A stretch of DNA of 64,000 nt, from assembly GCF_000412185.1 (NCBI RefSeq), contig NZ_ASJA01000013.1:32319-96318 (forward strand). Reading direction: 5' to 3'. The position numbers were made by a program, and so were the translations under genes. This document shows, piece by piece, positions 33,636 through 42,209 of this stretch. The notes beneath the pieces are model-generated. The model ran no database searches, was not told where the DNA came from, and saw only the letters and a program-made list of their open reading frames with translations. The stretch is from Euryhalocaulis caribicus. GTDB lineage: Bacteria > Pseudomonadota > Alphaproteobacteria > Caulobacterales > Maricaulaceae. Each line of letters starts with the position of its first letter. The first letter of the stretch is position 1.

Positions 33636-33857
33636 TTAAACGCCGAAGCCCTTGAACTTGTCCTTGAAGCGGGAAACGCGGCCGCCGCGGTCCATCAGCT
33701 TCTGGTCGCCGCCGGTCCAGGCCGGGTGCGTCTTGGTGTCGATGTCCAGCTTCAGGACATCGCCCTCTTTGCCGTAGGTCGAGCGCGTCTGATAGGTCGA
33801 TCCGTCCGTCATCTCGACGGTGATCATGTGGTAATCGGGATGAATATCCTTTTTCAT
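33636..33857 (-). CDS. rpmE: Ribosomal protein L31
   Basis: This 73-residue protein of the large ribosomal subunit starts M-K-K-D-I-H-P-D-Y. It has the middle T-H-P-A-W-T-G-G-D segment and the basic F-K-D-K-F-K-G-F tail typical of L31. The CxxC pair of zinc-binding L31 is absent, so this is the zinc-independent form, the usual type in alphaproteobacteria. An in-frame ATG seven codons upstream is less likely. It converges on rcdA. Confidence 0.92.
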   Translation of the reverse strand: MKKDIHPDYHMITVEMTDGSTYQTRSTYGKEGDVLKLDIDTKTHPAWTGGDQKLMDRGGRVSRFKDKFKGFGV

Positions 33858-33965
33858 CGCACGCGCTCTTTCAGCCAAGGTTGTGGAGCCCTTGCGGCCC
33901 CGTTCAATAGGAAGGCGGGCGATATATAGCCTATTCGTCCGGGCGTAAAGCCGCGGCGCTGCGCT

Positions 33966-36176
33966 TTACTCCCCCCAGACGCCGCGTCCGGCGCGCCTGG
34001 CCTTGCGTTCGGCGTCCTTCAAGAGGCCCGGCGCGTCGTCCGCCGCCTTGCCGCCGCCATTGAAGATCACCGCTTCGGAAAGGTCCACGCCGCCCGCCTC
34101 GCACCGCCAGGCTTCCAGCCGCGCGGGGCGGCAGACAACCTCGCCATTGCCGCGATTATCGATATAGGCGCCCATATTGGCGGCATAGGGATCGCCCAGA
34201 CCGTCCACGCCTTCCAGCCGCACGATCTGGCCCTCCACGCGCAGCGTTCCGGTGTCCAGCACCTCCGCCGCGCCGGCCAGCGGCTGCGAGGAGCCGCGTT
34301 CGCGCACCACCGGCACGGCGCCGGAGCGGGCCCTGGTCATGAAGGCTTTCCAGGTGCGGGCTGGCAAGCCGCCGCCGGTCACTTTCGCCTCCATCGGCGA
34401 ATTGTCGTCATTGCCCATCCAGACGCCGACCACCATGCCGTCGGCAAACCCGATGAACCACGCATCGCGGTAATCCGAAGTGGTGCCGGTTTTCCCATAG
34501 ACGCGCGCGCCGGGAATCTGCGCGGCGCGCCCCGTGCCGCTGGCGACCACGGAGCCGAGCAGAGTCAGCGCTTGATTGCGCGGCCACGCCGCCTGATCGG
34601 CATCGCCCACGGGGGGCGAGAACACCGCGCCGCCGGGCGCGGCGGCCAGGCTGGCGGCGCCGGAGAAGCGCTGTTCCTGATTGGCGGCGATCACGGTGAT
34701 CATGTGCGGCGAGACGCGCTCCCGGTCCGCGGCGACCGCGGCATAGGCCGATGTCAGCTCCAGCAGGGTCGCCTCGCGCGCGCCCAGCGCCAGGGAGGGT
34801 TCGGGCTGCAGCGGGCCCTGCAGGCCCAGACGGCGGGCGACGCGAATGACATTCTCCCGTCCCACCGCCTCCTGCACGCGCACGGCGGCTGCGTTGTAGG
34901 AATTGGCGAAGGCCTGACGGATCGTCACCCGGCCATGGAAGTCGCCGCCATAGTTTTGCGGTTCATAGCCTTCGATATTGATCGGGGCGTCGTCGATGGC
35001 CGATTCCGGCGTAAAGCCCTGTTGCAGGGCCGTCAGATAGACAAACAGCTTGAAGGTGGAGCCGGGCTGGCGTTCGGCCTGCGCCGCGCGGTTGAAGGCG
35101 CTGGCGGTGTAGTCGCGCCCGCCTGTCATGGCCAGGATCGCGCCGTCATAGCTCATCGCCACCAGCGCGGCCTGATCGGGGCCGCCTTCGCCGGCGTTTT
35201 CCAGCGCCTCGTCGATGGTCTGGTCGGCCAGGATTTGCAGGCGGGGGTCCAGCGTGGTCTCGACGCGGAAATCACCGCCCGTGCCGCCGATCAGCACCCG
35301 CGCCTCGGAGGCGGCATAGTCGGCGGCGTAGCCATAGACCGGCGCTTCGGCCGGCGGGCGGGCCAGATGCGCAGGCTCTCCGCGGGCGGCTTCCGCCTCT
35401 TCGGCGCTGATCGCGCCGGCATCGACCATGGCGCCCAGCGCGACGTCCGCGCGCTGCACGGCGGCGTCATAGGAATGCAGGGGCGAATTGCGGGACGGCG
35501 ACTGTATCAGCCCGGCCAGCATGGCGGATTCGGACAGCGTCAGGTCGGCCGCGTTCTTGCCGAAATAGCGTTTGGACGCGGCCTGCACGCCATAGGCGCC
35601 GCCGCCCAGATAGACGTTGTTCAGATAGCGCTCCAGGATCTCGTCCTTGGACAGCCGGGCTTCCAGCCACAGCGTGATGACCGCTTCCTGCGACTTGCGG
35701 GCGAAAGTGCGGTCAGCGGAGAGATAGGAAATCTTGGCCAGTTGCTGGGTAATGGTGGAGCCGCCCTGTTCGACCCCGCCTTCCTGCACATTCACCCACA
35801 GCGCGCGCGTGATGCCGCGCGTATCGATGCCGCCATGGGCGTAGAAGCGGCGGTCCTCCATGGCCAGAACGGCGTCGAGGAGATGCTCGGGAAAAGCCTC
35901 CAGATCGATATAATCGCCGCGCGAGACGCCGCGCGTGGCGACGATCGCGCCATTATTGGCGGCGATGTCATAGGCGGCTTCGGAGGCCGGGCGGCCGTCG
36001 CCGGGCGGGGGCAGCGTCCACAGAACGGCCAGCGCGACAATGGCGAACGCCGCGATGGCGGTGAACGCCGCGCCCAGCGCAATCAGTCCGCGCCTTATTG
36101 CCGCCGTCCGCGAACGGTTCGATGATGGCGTCTGGTCATCGCGCCCGTTTGGGCGTTCAATCTGAGTGTCGTTCAT
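33966..36176 (-). CDS. Class A penicillin-binding protein (PBP1A-like)
   Basis: This is a 736-residue bifunctional cell-wall synthase. After a cytosolic tail and one membrane helix (about 30-52), the GT51 domain shows M-E107-D-R-R-F-Y-A-H-G-G and G-G-S-T-I-T-Q-Q. The transpeptidase domain has S373-T-F-K376, S426-Y-N428 and K562-T-G564, so both active sites are intact. It polymerises lipid II and cross-links the strands. It is divergent from the peptidoglycan-binding lipoprotein gene by 15 bases, suggesting shared control. Confidence 0.94.
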   Translation of the reverse strand: MNDTQIERPNGRDDQTPSSNRSRTAAIRRGLIALGAAFTAIAAFAIVALAVLWTLPPPGDGRPASEAAYDIAANNGAIVATRGVSRGDYIDLEAFPEHLLDAVLAMEDRRFYAHGGIDTRGITRALWVNVQEGGVEQGGSTITQQLAKISYLSADRTFARKSQEAVITLWLEARLSKDEILERYLNNVYLGGGAYGVQAASKRYFGKNAADLTLSESAMLAGLIQSPSRNSPLHSYDAAVQRADVALGAMVDAGAISAEEAEAARGEPAHLARPPAEAPVYGYAADYAASEARVLIGGTGGDFRVETTLDPRLQILADQTIDEALENAGEGGPDQAALVAMSYDGAILAMTGGRDYTASAFNRAAQAERQPGSTFKLFVYLTALQQGFTPESAIDDAPINIEGYEPQNYGGDFHGRVTIRQAFANSYNAAAVRVQEAVGRENVIRVARRLGLQGPLQPEPSLALGAREATLLELTSAYAAVAADRERVSPHMITVIAANQEQRFSGAASLAAAPGGAVFSPPVGDADQAAWPRNQALTLLGSVVASGTGRAAQIPGARVYGKTGTTSDYRDAWFIGFADGMVVGVWMGNDDNSPMEAKVTGGGLPARTWKAFMTRARSGAVPVVRERGSSQPLAGAAEVLDTGTLRVEGQIVRLEGVDGLGDPYAANMGAYIDNRGNGEVVCRPARLEAWRCEAGGVDLSEAVIFNGGGKAADDAPGLLKDAERKARRAGRGVWGE

Positions 36177-36191
36177 CTGGAGGTTCGGTCC

Positions 36192-36572
36192 ATGATCCGC
36201 GTTTCCCTAAGTCTGGCCCTGCCCGCCGCCCTGTTACTCGCCGCCTGCGAAACCTACGCCCCGCCCGCCCCCGGCGCCACGCCCTACGGGACGGTTTCCG
36301 GCGGCCAGCAGGGCGAAGGCCCCGCGGCTGAAAGCACGATCCTTGAAATTCAGCAACGCTTGAACAGCCAGGGCTATGACGCCGGCCCGGAAGACGGAAT
36401 CATGGGGCCGCGCACGCGCACCGCCATTCAGGCCTACCAGGCCGATCACGCCCTTGTGCCGGACGGGGTCCCTGACGAAGACCTGATCCAGCGCCTGCGC
36501 GCCGGGGTTGGCGAACGCCGCTCGGGCGAGCCCGCGGCCGATGATGGCGGCTGGGTCGATCCCAGCGTCTGA
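36192..36572 (+). CDS. Peptidoglycan-binding lipoprotein
   Basis: This 126-residue protein has a signal peptide with a lipobox (L-L-A-A-C), so it should be lipid-anchored. The folded part is a single peptidoglycan-binding (PG_binding_1) domain, with I-Q-Q-R-L-N-S-Q-G-Y-D-A-G-P-E-D-G-I-M-G and T-A-I-Q-A-Y-Q-x-D. It probably tethers to or senses the cell wall. Its start lies 15 bases from that of the divergent PBP1A-like gene. Confidence 0.88.
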   Translation: MIRVSLSLALPAALLLAACETYAPPAPGATPYGTVSGGQQGEGPAAESTILEIQQRLNSQGYDAGPEDGIMGPRTRTAIQAYQADHALVPDGVPDEDLIQRLRAGVGERRSGEPAADDGGWVDPSV

Positions 36573-36681
36573 AACAAAATGTGACGATCCGCCGCGCTTC
36601 CATTTTCCAGGCGCGCGCACCAAATACTCCGCACCCGCTGACGCCCGCAGAGGCGCGCAGGGGGAAATGGAGATTGCATCA

Positions 36682-36939
36682 ATGAACGAGAAAGCCTCGC
36701 GCGCGCTTCTGGCCGCCCCGCTTCTGGGCGCGGTTATCGTCGCGCTTTTCATATATCCGGTGTCAGCGGCCCCCATGGAAATGATGGTCTGGGCCTTTGC
36801 CGGCATGCTGCACCTGCCCTTGCTGATTGAACGCACCGCAGAGGCGCTGGTTCTGGCCGTCGCGCTGATCCCCACCGCATGGCTGGCCATGCGGGCGTAT
36901 CGCGCGGAAACCCGCATGGCGGCGGGCCTCGAACCGTAA
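36682..36939 (+). CDS. Small hypothetical membrane protein
   Basis: This 85-residue protein has two hydrophobic helices (about residues 8-30 and 38-72), the second long enough for two passes. A GGAG sequence lies nine bases upstream of the chosen ATG; an in-frame ATG 15 bases upstream is possible. I do not recognise the family. Confidence 0.6.
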   Translation: MNEKASRALLAAPLLGAVIVALFIYPVSAAPMEMMVWAFAGMLHLPLLIERTAEALVLAVALIPTAWLAMRAYRAETRMAAGLEP

Positions 36940-36946
36940 AAGCGGC

Positions 36947-37936
36947 TCATCGGCTGGTCAGCTTCAGCTCTATCCGGCGATTGCGGGAATAGGCCGCTTC
37001 GCTGTCGCCGCGCGCGATGGGATGGTGTTCCCCGAACCCGGCCGCCACAAGGCGGTCGGCCGGAACGCCCTGATCGGTGAAATAATTCACCACGGAAATC
37101 GCCCGCGCCGCCGACAAGTGCCAGTTGGAGGGGAATTGCGCGGTATTGATCGCGCGTTCGTCCGTATGCCCGTCAACGCGGATGACCCAGTTGATGTCGT
37201 CGGGAATGTCGCCGGAGATTTCGTTGATGGCGTCGGCGATTTCCGCCAGTTGCTGCTGGCCTGCCGGTTTCAGTTCGTCAGAGGCTGAATCGAACAGCAC
37301 GTCCGTCTCGAACACGAAGCGGTCGCCGACGACGCGGACATCGGTGCGGCCCTCCAGCGCCTGCATCAGCTTTTCAAAAAACTCGGAGCGATAGGCGGCC
37401 AGCCGGGCCACTTCAGAGGCCAGCGCCTGATTGAGGCGTTTGCCGAGATTGGCGATTTCCGCCTTCTGCTCGGCGTCGCGCTCCTCGGCGGCCTGTAGCG
37501 AGGCTTCCAGGCGGCGCAGCTGTTCATTCAGGGCTGCAATCTGCTGGTTCAGGATCGCCAGCTCGTTCGCCTGTTCCTCGGTCAGTTCCTCCGCATCCTC
37601 AAGATCGGCGGCCAGCCCCGCGCCGCGGGACAGGGCGGCGGTCAGCGCCTCTTCCTTCTCCTCCAGCGTCGCCTGCAATGTGGAAAGGCGCGCGGTCAGG
37701 TCCGCGTTTTCGTCTTCGGCCAGCGCCAGCTGGTCGGCCAGCTGGGCGATCTGGGAGGTCAGGCGGGAGACTTCCTCGTCCCGGTCGTTCAGGGCCTGGC
37801 TGAGCGCGAATTGCGCCAGCACGAACAGCGAAAGCAGGAAGATGATGACAAGCAGGAGCGTCGCCAGGGCGTCGACGAAGCCCGGCCAGTAATCGCCCGT
37901 ATCCGCGCGGGCGCGGATGGAGCGGGGGCCGCTCAC
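36947..37936 (-). CDS. MotB/OmpA-like peptidoglycan-binding protein
   Basis: This is a 329-residue protein. A short cytosolic tail is followed by one membrane helix (about residues 23-45) with an Asp at 22 at its cytosolic edge, positioned like the proton-carrying Asp of MotB. A long coiled coil (about 55-165) leads to a C-terminal OmpA domain with V-D-G-H-T-D-E-R and S-R-N-R-R-I-E-L. It starts within the end of the upstream MotA-like gene (ATGA overlap). The pair resembles a flagellar-type stator unit, but no flagellar gene is near. Confidence 0.88.
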   Translation of the reverse strand: MSGPRSIRARADTGDYWPGFVDALATLLLVIIFLLSLFVLAQFALSQALNDRDEEVSRLTSQIAQLADQLALAEDENADLTARLSTLQATLEEKEEALTAALSRGAGLAADLEDAEELTEEQANELAILNQQIAALNEQLRRLEASLQAAEERDAEQKAEIANLGKRLNQALASEVARLAAYRSEFFEKLMQALEGRTDVRVVGDRFVFETDVLFDSASDELKPAGQQQLAEIADAINEISGDIPDDINWVIRVDGHTDERAINTAQFPSNWHLSAARAISVVNYFTDQGVPADRLVAAGFGEHHPIARGDSEAAYSRNRRIELKLTSR

Positions 37937-39009
37937 GCCTCGCGATCCTCGATGGCGTCGCGCGCGGCGCGTTTCACCGCCGCTTCGTCGCCGGATGCGG
38001 CGGCGGCCAGCACGCGGGCCACCATGCGCAATTCAGCCTTCAGTTCGCGCGTCGTCTGCTGGCGGCCGCGTTCGGCTTCGTCCGCGATGCGCTCAAGCGC
38101 GCGCTCCTGACGGCTCAGCCGGTCGTCCAGCGCCCGGATCAGGCCCGCGGTTTCGGTGGATCCGCCGCCTTGGGATTGCAGCGCGCGGCTCAGTTCCTCG
38201 ACATTGTCGGACATGCGCTCGATCAACGCGCCCAGATAAGGGTTCGCGCCGCCATCGCCTTCGGATTCGATAGACGGGCCGCCGGAGCCCAGCCGCGTAT
38301 AGGCGGCCAGCCATTCCTCGACCTCGTTATAGAAACGGTTCTGCGCCTGGCTGGCCTGCAGGTCCAGAAAGCCAAGGATCAGCGACCCGGCAAGGCCGAA
38401 CAGGGAGGAGGCAAAGGCCGTGCCCATGCCTTGCACCGGTTCGCGCAAAGCCGCCATCATGGCGACGACATCGGCCTGTGACCCGGTCGTGGATTCCGAA
38501 AGCGCGGAGACGGCATCGCCCACGGCGCCGACCGTCTTAAGAAGGCCGTAGAACGTGCCGAGCAGGCCCAGAAAGATCAGCAGACGTCCGGCGTAACGGG
38601 TGATTTCGCCCGCTTCCGCTACGCGCGCCCCGACCGAATCCAGAATGGCGCGGGACGAGGCGGAAGACAGCGCCAGCCGTCCGCGCTGCTCCGACAGCAG
38701 GGCGTGCATGGGGGCGATCAGGGTGGGCGGACGGCCAATCCGCTCAGACCCGCCCTCCTTCTCGAACTTGCGAATCCAGTTGGCCGCCGGCTGCACCGAG
38801 AAGACCTGCTGGAAGACATAGACCACGCCGATCAGGAAGACCGCGACGATCAGGCCGTTAATGGCCGCATTGGCCATGAAGGCGTCGGCCAGGAAAGGGA
38901 AGAGCAGCGCCGCGCCGACCGCCACGATGCCCACGAACACGATCATGCGCGCGGCGTATCGGGCCGATCCGGTGAAATTGGGCGCGTAACGCCGGTCCAT
39001 GGAAGCCAT
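37933..39009 (-). CDS. MotA/TolQ/ExbB-like proton-channel protein
   Basis: This is a 358-residue membrane protein. Two hydrophobic helices at about 22-40 and 48-68 are followed by a cytosolic stretch, and then by two further helices (R-L-L-I-F-L-G-L-L-G-T-F-Y-G-L-L and A-F-A-S-S-L-F-G-L-A-G-S-L). The G-T-F-x-G-L and G-T-A-F-x-S-S-L-x-G motifs are those of the MotA/TolQ/ExbB channel family. A charged, coiled tail follows. With the next gene it should form a proton-driven complex; its target is unknown. Confidence 0.88.
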   Translation of the reverse strand: MASMDRRYAPNFTGSARYAARMIVFVGIVAVGAALLFPFLADAFMANAAINGLIVAVFLIGVVYVFQQVFSVQPAANWIRKFEKEGGSERIGRPPTLIAPMHALLSEQRGRLALSSASSRAILDSVGARVAEAGEITRYAGRLLIFLGLLGTFYGLLKTVGAVGDAVSALSESTTGSQADVVAMMAALREPVQGMGTAFASSLFGLAGSLILGFLDLQASQAQNRFYNEVEEWLAAYTRLGSGGPSIESEGDGGANPYLGALIERMSDNVEELSRALQSQGGGSTETAGLIRALDDRLSRQERALERIADEAERGRQQTTRELKAELRMVARVLAAAASGDEAAVKRAARDAIEDREA

Positions 39010-39103
39010 GCGCGTCTCCGTCTTGAAACATGCGGGGCGCGCATGGCGCGCGCCCTTCTAACGGGCTAGGCGCTCATTAAGACCATTTTTCGGCGCCCGG
39101 CGG

Positions 39104-39898
39104 CTAGCCCGCCGCTTGTAATCGCTTGGAAAGCAATTTCAGGACCGGCTCGTTCCCGACGATGATGTTGCCGGTATAAACCGGGTCCCCGCCCGTATCG
39201 AGATCGCGAACGAAACCGCCCGCTTCACGCACCAGCAACTGGCCCGCGGCGATGTCCCACGGTTTCAGCCCGCGCTCCCAGAACGCCTCGTAGCGGCCGG
39301 CGGCCACATAGGCCAGATCCAGCGCGGCGGAGCCAAAACGGCGCACGCCGGCGACATGCGGCGAGATCTCGAACAGCTCTTTCAGGAATTTCGCGTGGCC
39401 CGGCTTGCCGTGGAAGGGAATGCCGGTGGCGATGACGGATTCTTCCAGCGTCTTGCGGGAGGAAACCCGGATGCGGCGTTCGTTCAAAAACGCGCCCTTG
39501 CCCTTTTCGGCGGAGAAGAACTCGTCCTTGGCAACGTCATAGACCACGCCCGCCACGATCACGCCGTCGCGCTCCAGCGCGATGGAGACCGCGAAATGGG
39601 GCAGGGCGTGCATGAAGTTCAGCGTGCCGTCCAGCGGATCGACAATCCAGCGATGCGACTTGTCGCTGCCCGTCACCTCGCCGCGCTCTTCCATCAGGAA
39701 GCCATAGCCGGGACGCAGCTCGCTCAGCGCCTCGAAGATCTTCTCCTCGGCCTTGCGGTCGGCGGCGGTGACGAAATCGGCCGGTCCCTTTCTGGAAACC
39801 TGCAGGTTTTCCACCTCGCCGAAGTCGCGGGCCAGCCCGCGGCCCGCCTTGCGCGCCGCGTCGCCCATCATCTGGATCAGGTTTGAAACGCGCGCCAT
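39104..39898 (-). CDS. suhB: Inositol-1-monophosphatase family protein
   Basis: This is a protein of about 264 residues. It carries the metal-site motif D-P-L-D-G-T-L-N-F and the C-terminal block W-D-I-A-A-G-Q-L-L-V-R-E-A-G-G of the IMPase family. An upstream F-V-T-A-A-D segment and the E-E-R-G glutamates complete the active site. SuhB also aids rRNA transcription in enterobacteria; here only the phosphatase role is supported. It starts four bases after efp. Confidence 0.92.
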   Translation of the reverse strand: MARVSNLIQMMGDAARKAGRGLARDFGEVENLQVSRKGPADFVTAADRKAEEKIFEALSELRPGYGFLMEERGEVTGSDKSHRWIVDPLDGTLNFMHALPHFAVSIALERDGVIVAGVVYDVAKDEFFSAEKGKGAFLNERRIRVSSRKTLEESVIATGIPFHGKPGHAKFLKELFEISPHVAGVRRFGSAALDLAYVAAGRYEAFWERGLKPWDIAAGQLLVREAGGFVRDLDTGGDPVYTGNIIVGNEPVLKLLSKRLQAAG

Positions 39899-39902
39899 GG
39901 CT

Positions 39903-40469
39903 CTATTCGGCGCGCTTGACGTAGGACGCGTCTTCGGTCGCCACCACGATCTTTTCGCCAATGCCGACAAAAGGCGGCACCTGGGTGCGGATATCGTTCT
40001 CCAGCATGGCCGGTTTGAAGCTGTTGGCCGCCGTCTGGCCCTTCACCACCGGCTCGGTCTCCATGACTTCCATGGTGACGTGCTGGGGCAGGGCGAAGCC
40101 GATCGGCTTGTCCTCGTGAAACTCCACCATCACCTGCATGCCTTCCTGAAGGAAGCGGGCCTTGTCCTCGCCCACGAAATCCACTTGCAGCTCGATCTGC
40201 TCGTAGGATTCCAGGTTCATGAAGGTCAGCATCTCGCCGCTGGCGAACAGGAACTGGTGGTCGCGCTGTTCCAGACGCACGCGCTCGACCGACTCGGTGG
40301 CGCGGAAGCGCTCGTTCATCTTCGATCCGTTGAGAAGATTTTTCAGCTCGACCTGCGCGAACGCGCCGCCCTTTCCGGGCTTCACATGGTCGGTCTTCAC
40401 CGCCACCCACAGCGAATCGGCGTGCTGGATGACGTTTCCGGGTTTGATTTCGTTGCCGTTGATCTTCAT
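39903..40469 (-). CDS. efp: Translation elongation factor P
   Basis: This is a 188-residue protein with three small beta domains. The start [12 protein letters not shown] and the loop H-V-K-P-G-K33-G-G-A-F are typical; Lys33 is the residue modified by EpmA/EpmB-type or other enzymes in many bacteria. EF-P relieves ribosome stalling at polyproline stretches. The start was set at the conserved M-K-I-N; an extension upstream is not homologous. It heads an operon with suhB. Confidence 0.95.
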   Translation of the reverse strand: MKINGNEIKPGNVIQHADSLWVAVKTDHVKPGKGGAFAQVELKNLLNGSKMNERFRATESVERVRLEQRDHQFLFASGEMLTFMNLESYEQIELQVDFVGEDKARFLQEGMQVMVEFHEDKPIGFALPQHVTMEVMETEPVVKGQTAANSFKPAMLENDIRTQVPPFVGIGEKIVVATEDASYVKRAE

Positions 40470-40550
40470 CGAAGTCGTGTTTCCTGCGTGAATTCTGTGC
40501 GCGGCCCTAGCCCAGACTGCGCATTCCTTCAATAGCGCCGCACCGCAGCG

Positions 40551-40580
40551 TTGACGCCGGGCTCAGCCTTCATTATGTCA
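40551..40580 (+). promoter_or_regulatory. Probable sigma-70-type promoter of the tRNA-Leu gene
   Basis: A TTGACG at 40551 and a TTATGT at 40573 are separated by 16 bases. The mature tRNA begins at 40601, about 22 bases after the -10 element. Confidence 0.5.
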
Positions 40581-40600
40581 GCCGCCTTCCGAGCACACCT

Positions 40601-40687
40601 GCCCAGGTGGCGGAATTGGTAGACGCGCTAGCTTCAGGTGCTAGTGACCGTATGGTCGTGGAGGTTCAAGTCCTCTCCTGGGCACCA
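40601..40687 (+). tRNA. tRNA-Leu (anticodon CAG)
   Basis: An 87-base tRNA with GCCCAGG/CCTGGGC acceptor arms, a long variable arm, the D-arm sequence GGAATTGGTAGACG and the T-arm GGTTCAAGTCC. The anticodon loop is TTCAGGT, giving CAG, which reads CTG, the main leucine codon of this GC-rich genome. The CCA is encoded. Confidence 0.96.
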
Positions 40688-40749
40688 CTCTCATCGAAAA
40701 CATATATTGCTCGCTCCCGTCAGGCTTTGCCAATCGGGGCGGAGACGAT

Positions 40750-41301
40750 ATGCGTCTGGGCATGACTGACCGCTCCATTCCCTTCGACATCCCCACAATC
40801 GAAACCGACCGCCTGATCCTGCGCGCGCATACGCTCGATGATTTCGAGGATTGCGCGGCGATGTGGGGGGACGAGACGGTGACGCGGCATATTGGCGGCC
40901 GGCCCTTTGCGCCCGGCGACGTGTGGGCGCGCCTGCTGCGCTATACCGGGCACTGGGCGCATCTGGGGTACGGCTTCTGGGCGATCGAGGACCGGGAGAG
41001 CGGCAAGTTCGCCGGGGAGTGCGGCTTTGCCGATTTCAAGCGCGATCTTGTTCCCTCGCTGGACGGGATGCCGGAGATCGGCTGGGCGCTGGCGGTGTGG
41101 GCGCAGGGCCGCGGCGTGGCGACCGAGGCGATCCGGGCCGCGGTGGAATGGGGCGATGCGCATTTCGATGCGGGCACGCGCACATCCTGCATGATCGACC
41201 CGGACAATCTGGCTTCGATCCGCGTGGCGGAGAAATGCGGCTATGAGGAATTTGCCCGCACCGAATATCGCGGGACGCCGACAATCCTCTATCGCCGCTA
41301 G
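40750..41301 (+). CDS. GNAT family N-acetyltransferase (RimJ/RimL-like)
   Basis: This 183-residue protein has the RimJ/L-type start (T-D-R-L-I-L-R) and the acetyl-CoA loop G-R-G-V-A-T-E-A. The C-terminal D-N-L-A-S-I-R-V-A-E-K-C-G-Y segment is the family end motif. Substrates of this group range from ribosomal proteins to amino acids; none can be named. An in-frame ATG at 40762 is also possible. Its 3' end overlaps the convergent gene by four bases. Confidence 0.88.
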   Translation: MRLGMTDRSIPFDIPTIETDRLILRAHTLDDFEDCAAMWGDETVTRHIGGRPFAPGDVWARLLRYTGHWAHLGYGFWAIEDRESGKFAGECGFADFKRDLVPSLDGMPEIGWALAVWAQGRGVATEAIRAAVEWGDAHFDAGTRTSCMIDPDNLASIRVAEKCGYEEFARTEYRGTPTILYRR

Positions 41302-42209
41302 GTTTCGGGTTCGCCGCCGCTTTTGTTCAGGCGGGTGAACAGGATCCACAGACCCCCGCAGGCGGCCATAAGCAGGCGCATCAGATAGATGCTGGCGGCG
41401 ATGGCGAAGGCCTGGTCCACGGACGCGCCCGCGCCTTGGTAGAGCACCACGCCGGTCACCTCGGTCGGGGTTACGCCCAGCAGCGAAATCGGAATCATGG
41501 CGGTGACGGCGGAGGCGGCGAAGGCGAAGGCCACGCCCAGCGCGTCCGTTACGCCCTGAAGCTGTCCGGCCAGGATCGCGGTGATCACCAGGAAGCTGGA
41601 CGAGGCGAAGGAAAAGCCCAGCATCCCCGCCACCTGTTTCGCCGTCAGTTCCGACAGCGCGCTCAGAAGCTGCGCCAGCCGGGCGCGCAGGGGGCGGGCG
41701 AAGATCAGCGCGAAGATCACGGTGATGACCGCCAGCGCGATGACAATGACCAGCCAGACCGGCACGGCGGGCAGATGCGGGCGGTCGGCGACGCCCAGAA
41801 CCACCGCAATCGTGCCCACGCTGATCAGTCCGGCGAACCGGTCCAGGATGACGGAGGCGCTGACCCGGGCGACATTCAGTCCCGTCGCTGTGCGGATCGT
41901 GGCGGCGCGATAGACCTCCGCCCCGGCGCCCAGCGGCAGAAAGAAATAGAAAAACAGCGACTGGATATTGGCGCGCAGCGCGACGCCATAGCTGATATGG
42001 CCGCCCAGTCCCGCCAGCACATAGCGCCAGCGGGCCGCGCCCAGCGCCAGCGCGGTGAAAAAGGTCGGCGCCAGCAACAGGCTTTTCCAGTGCAGCACGT
42101 CGGACAGCAGGTCGCCGCGCGCCCAGGCCAGCAGGCCCAGCAGGCCGGCGGAGACGGCCAGGAAGATCAGCTCCGCCCAGAGCGGGATTTTTACGCCCTT
42201 TACGCTCAC
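41298..42209 (-). CDS. Lysylphosphatidylglycerol synthase-type flippase membrane protein (UPF0104)
   Basis: This is a 303-residue protein with about eight hydrophobic helices and conserved short motifs G-A-G-A-E-V-Y-R and G-V-T-P-T-E-V-T-G. The domain is the membrane part of the lysyl-phosphatidylglycerol synthase superfamily, which as a stand-alone protein is thought to act in lipid-linked sugar transport. It is the last gene of an envelope operon, overlapping the sulfotransferase gene by four bases. Confidence 0.82.
   Translation of the reverse strand: MSVKGVKIPLWAELIFLAVSAGLLGLLAWARGDLLSDVLHWKSLLLAPTFFTALALGAARWRYVLAGLGGHISYGVALRANIQSLFFYFFLPLGAGAEVYRAATIRTATGLNVARVSASVILDRFAGLISVGTIAVVLGVADRPHLPAVPVWLVIVIALAVITVIFALIFARPLRARLAQLLSALSELTAKQVAGMLGFSFASSSFLVITAILAGQLQGVTDALGVAFAFAASAVTAMIPISLLGVTPTEVTGVVLYQGAGASVDQAFAIAASIYLMRLLMAACGGLWILFTRLNKSGGEPET

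Noticed and set aside
36947..39009. Zorya-type defence system (ZorA/ZorB)
   Set aside because: The MotA-like and MotB-like pair fits the first two genes, but there is no ZorC, ZorD or ZorE-type gene next to it; the neighbours are efp, suhB and a small membrane protein.
39031..39060. Hairpin (GGGCGCGC/GCGCGCCC) between suhB and the MotA-like gene taken as a terminator
   Set aside because: It lacks a clear T tract on either strand; the GC-rich arms could be chance in this composition.
40601..40687. Integration site for a mobile element at the tRNA-Leu gene
   Set aside because: No integrase gene and no repeat of the tRNA 3' end is visible downstream; the next gene is an ordinary acetyltransferase.
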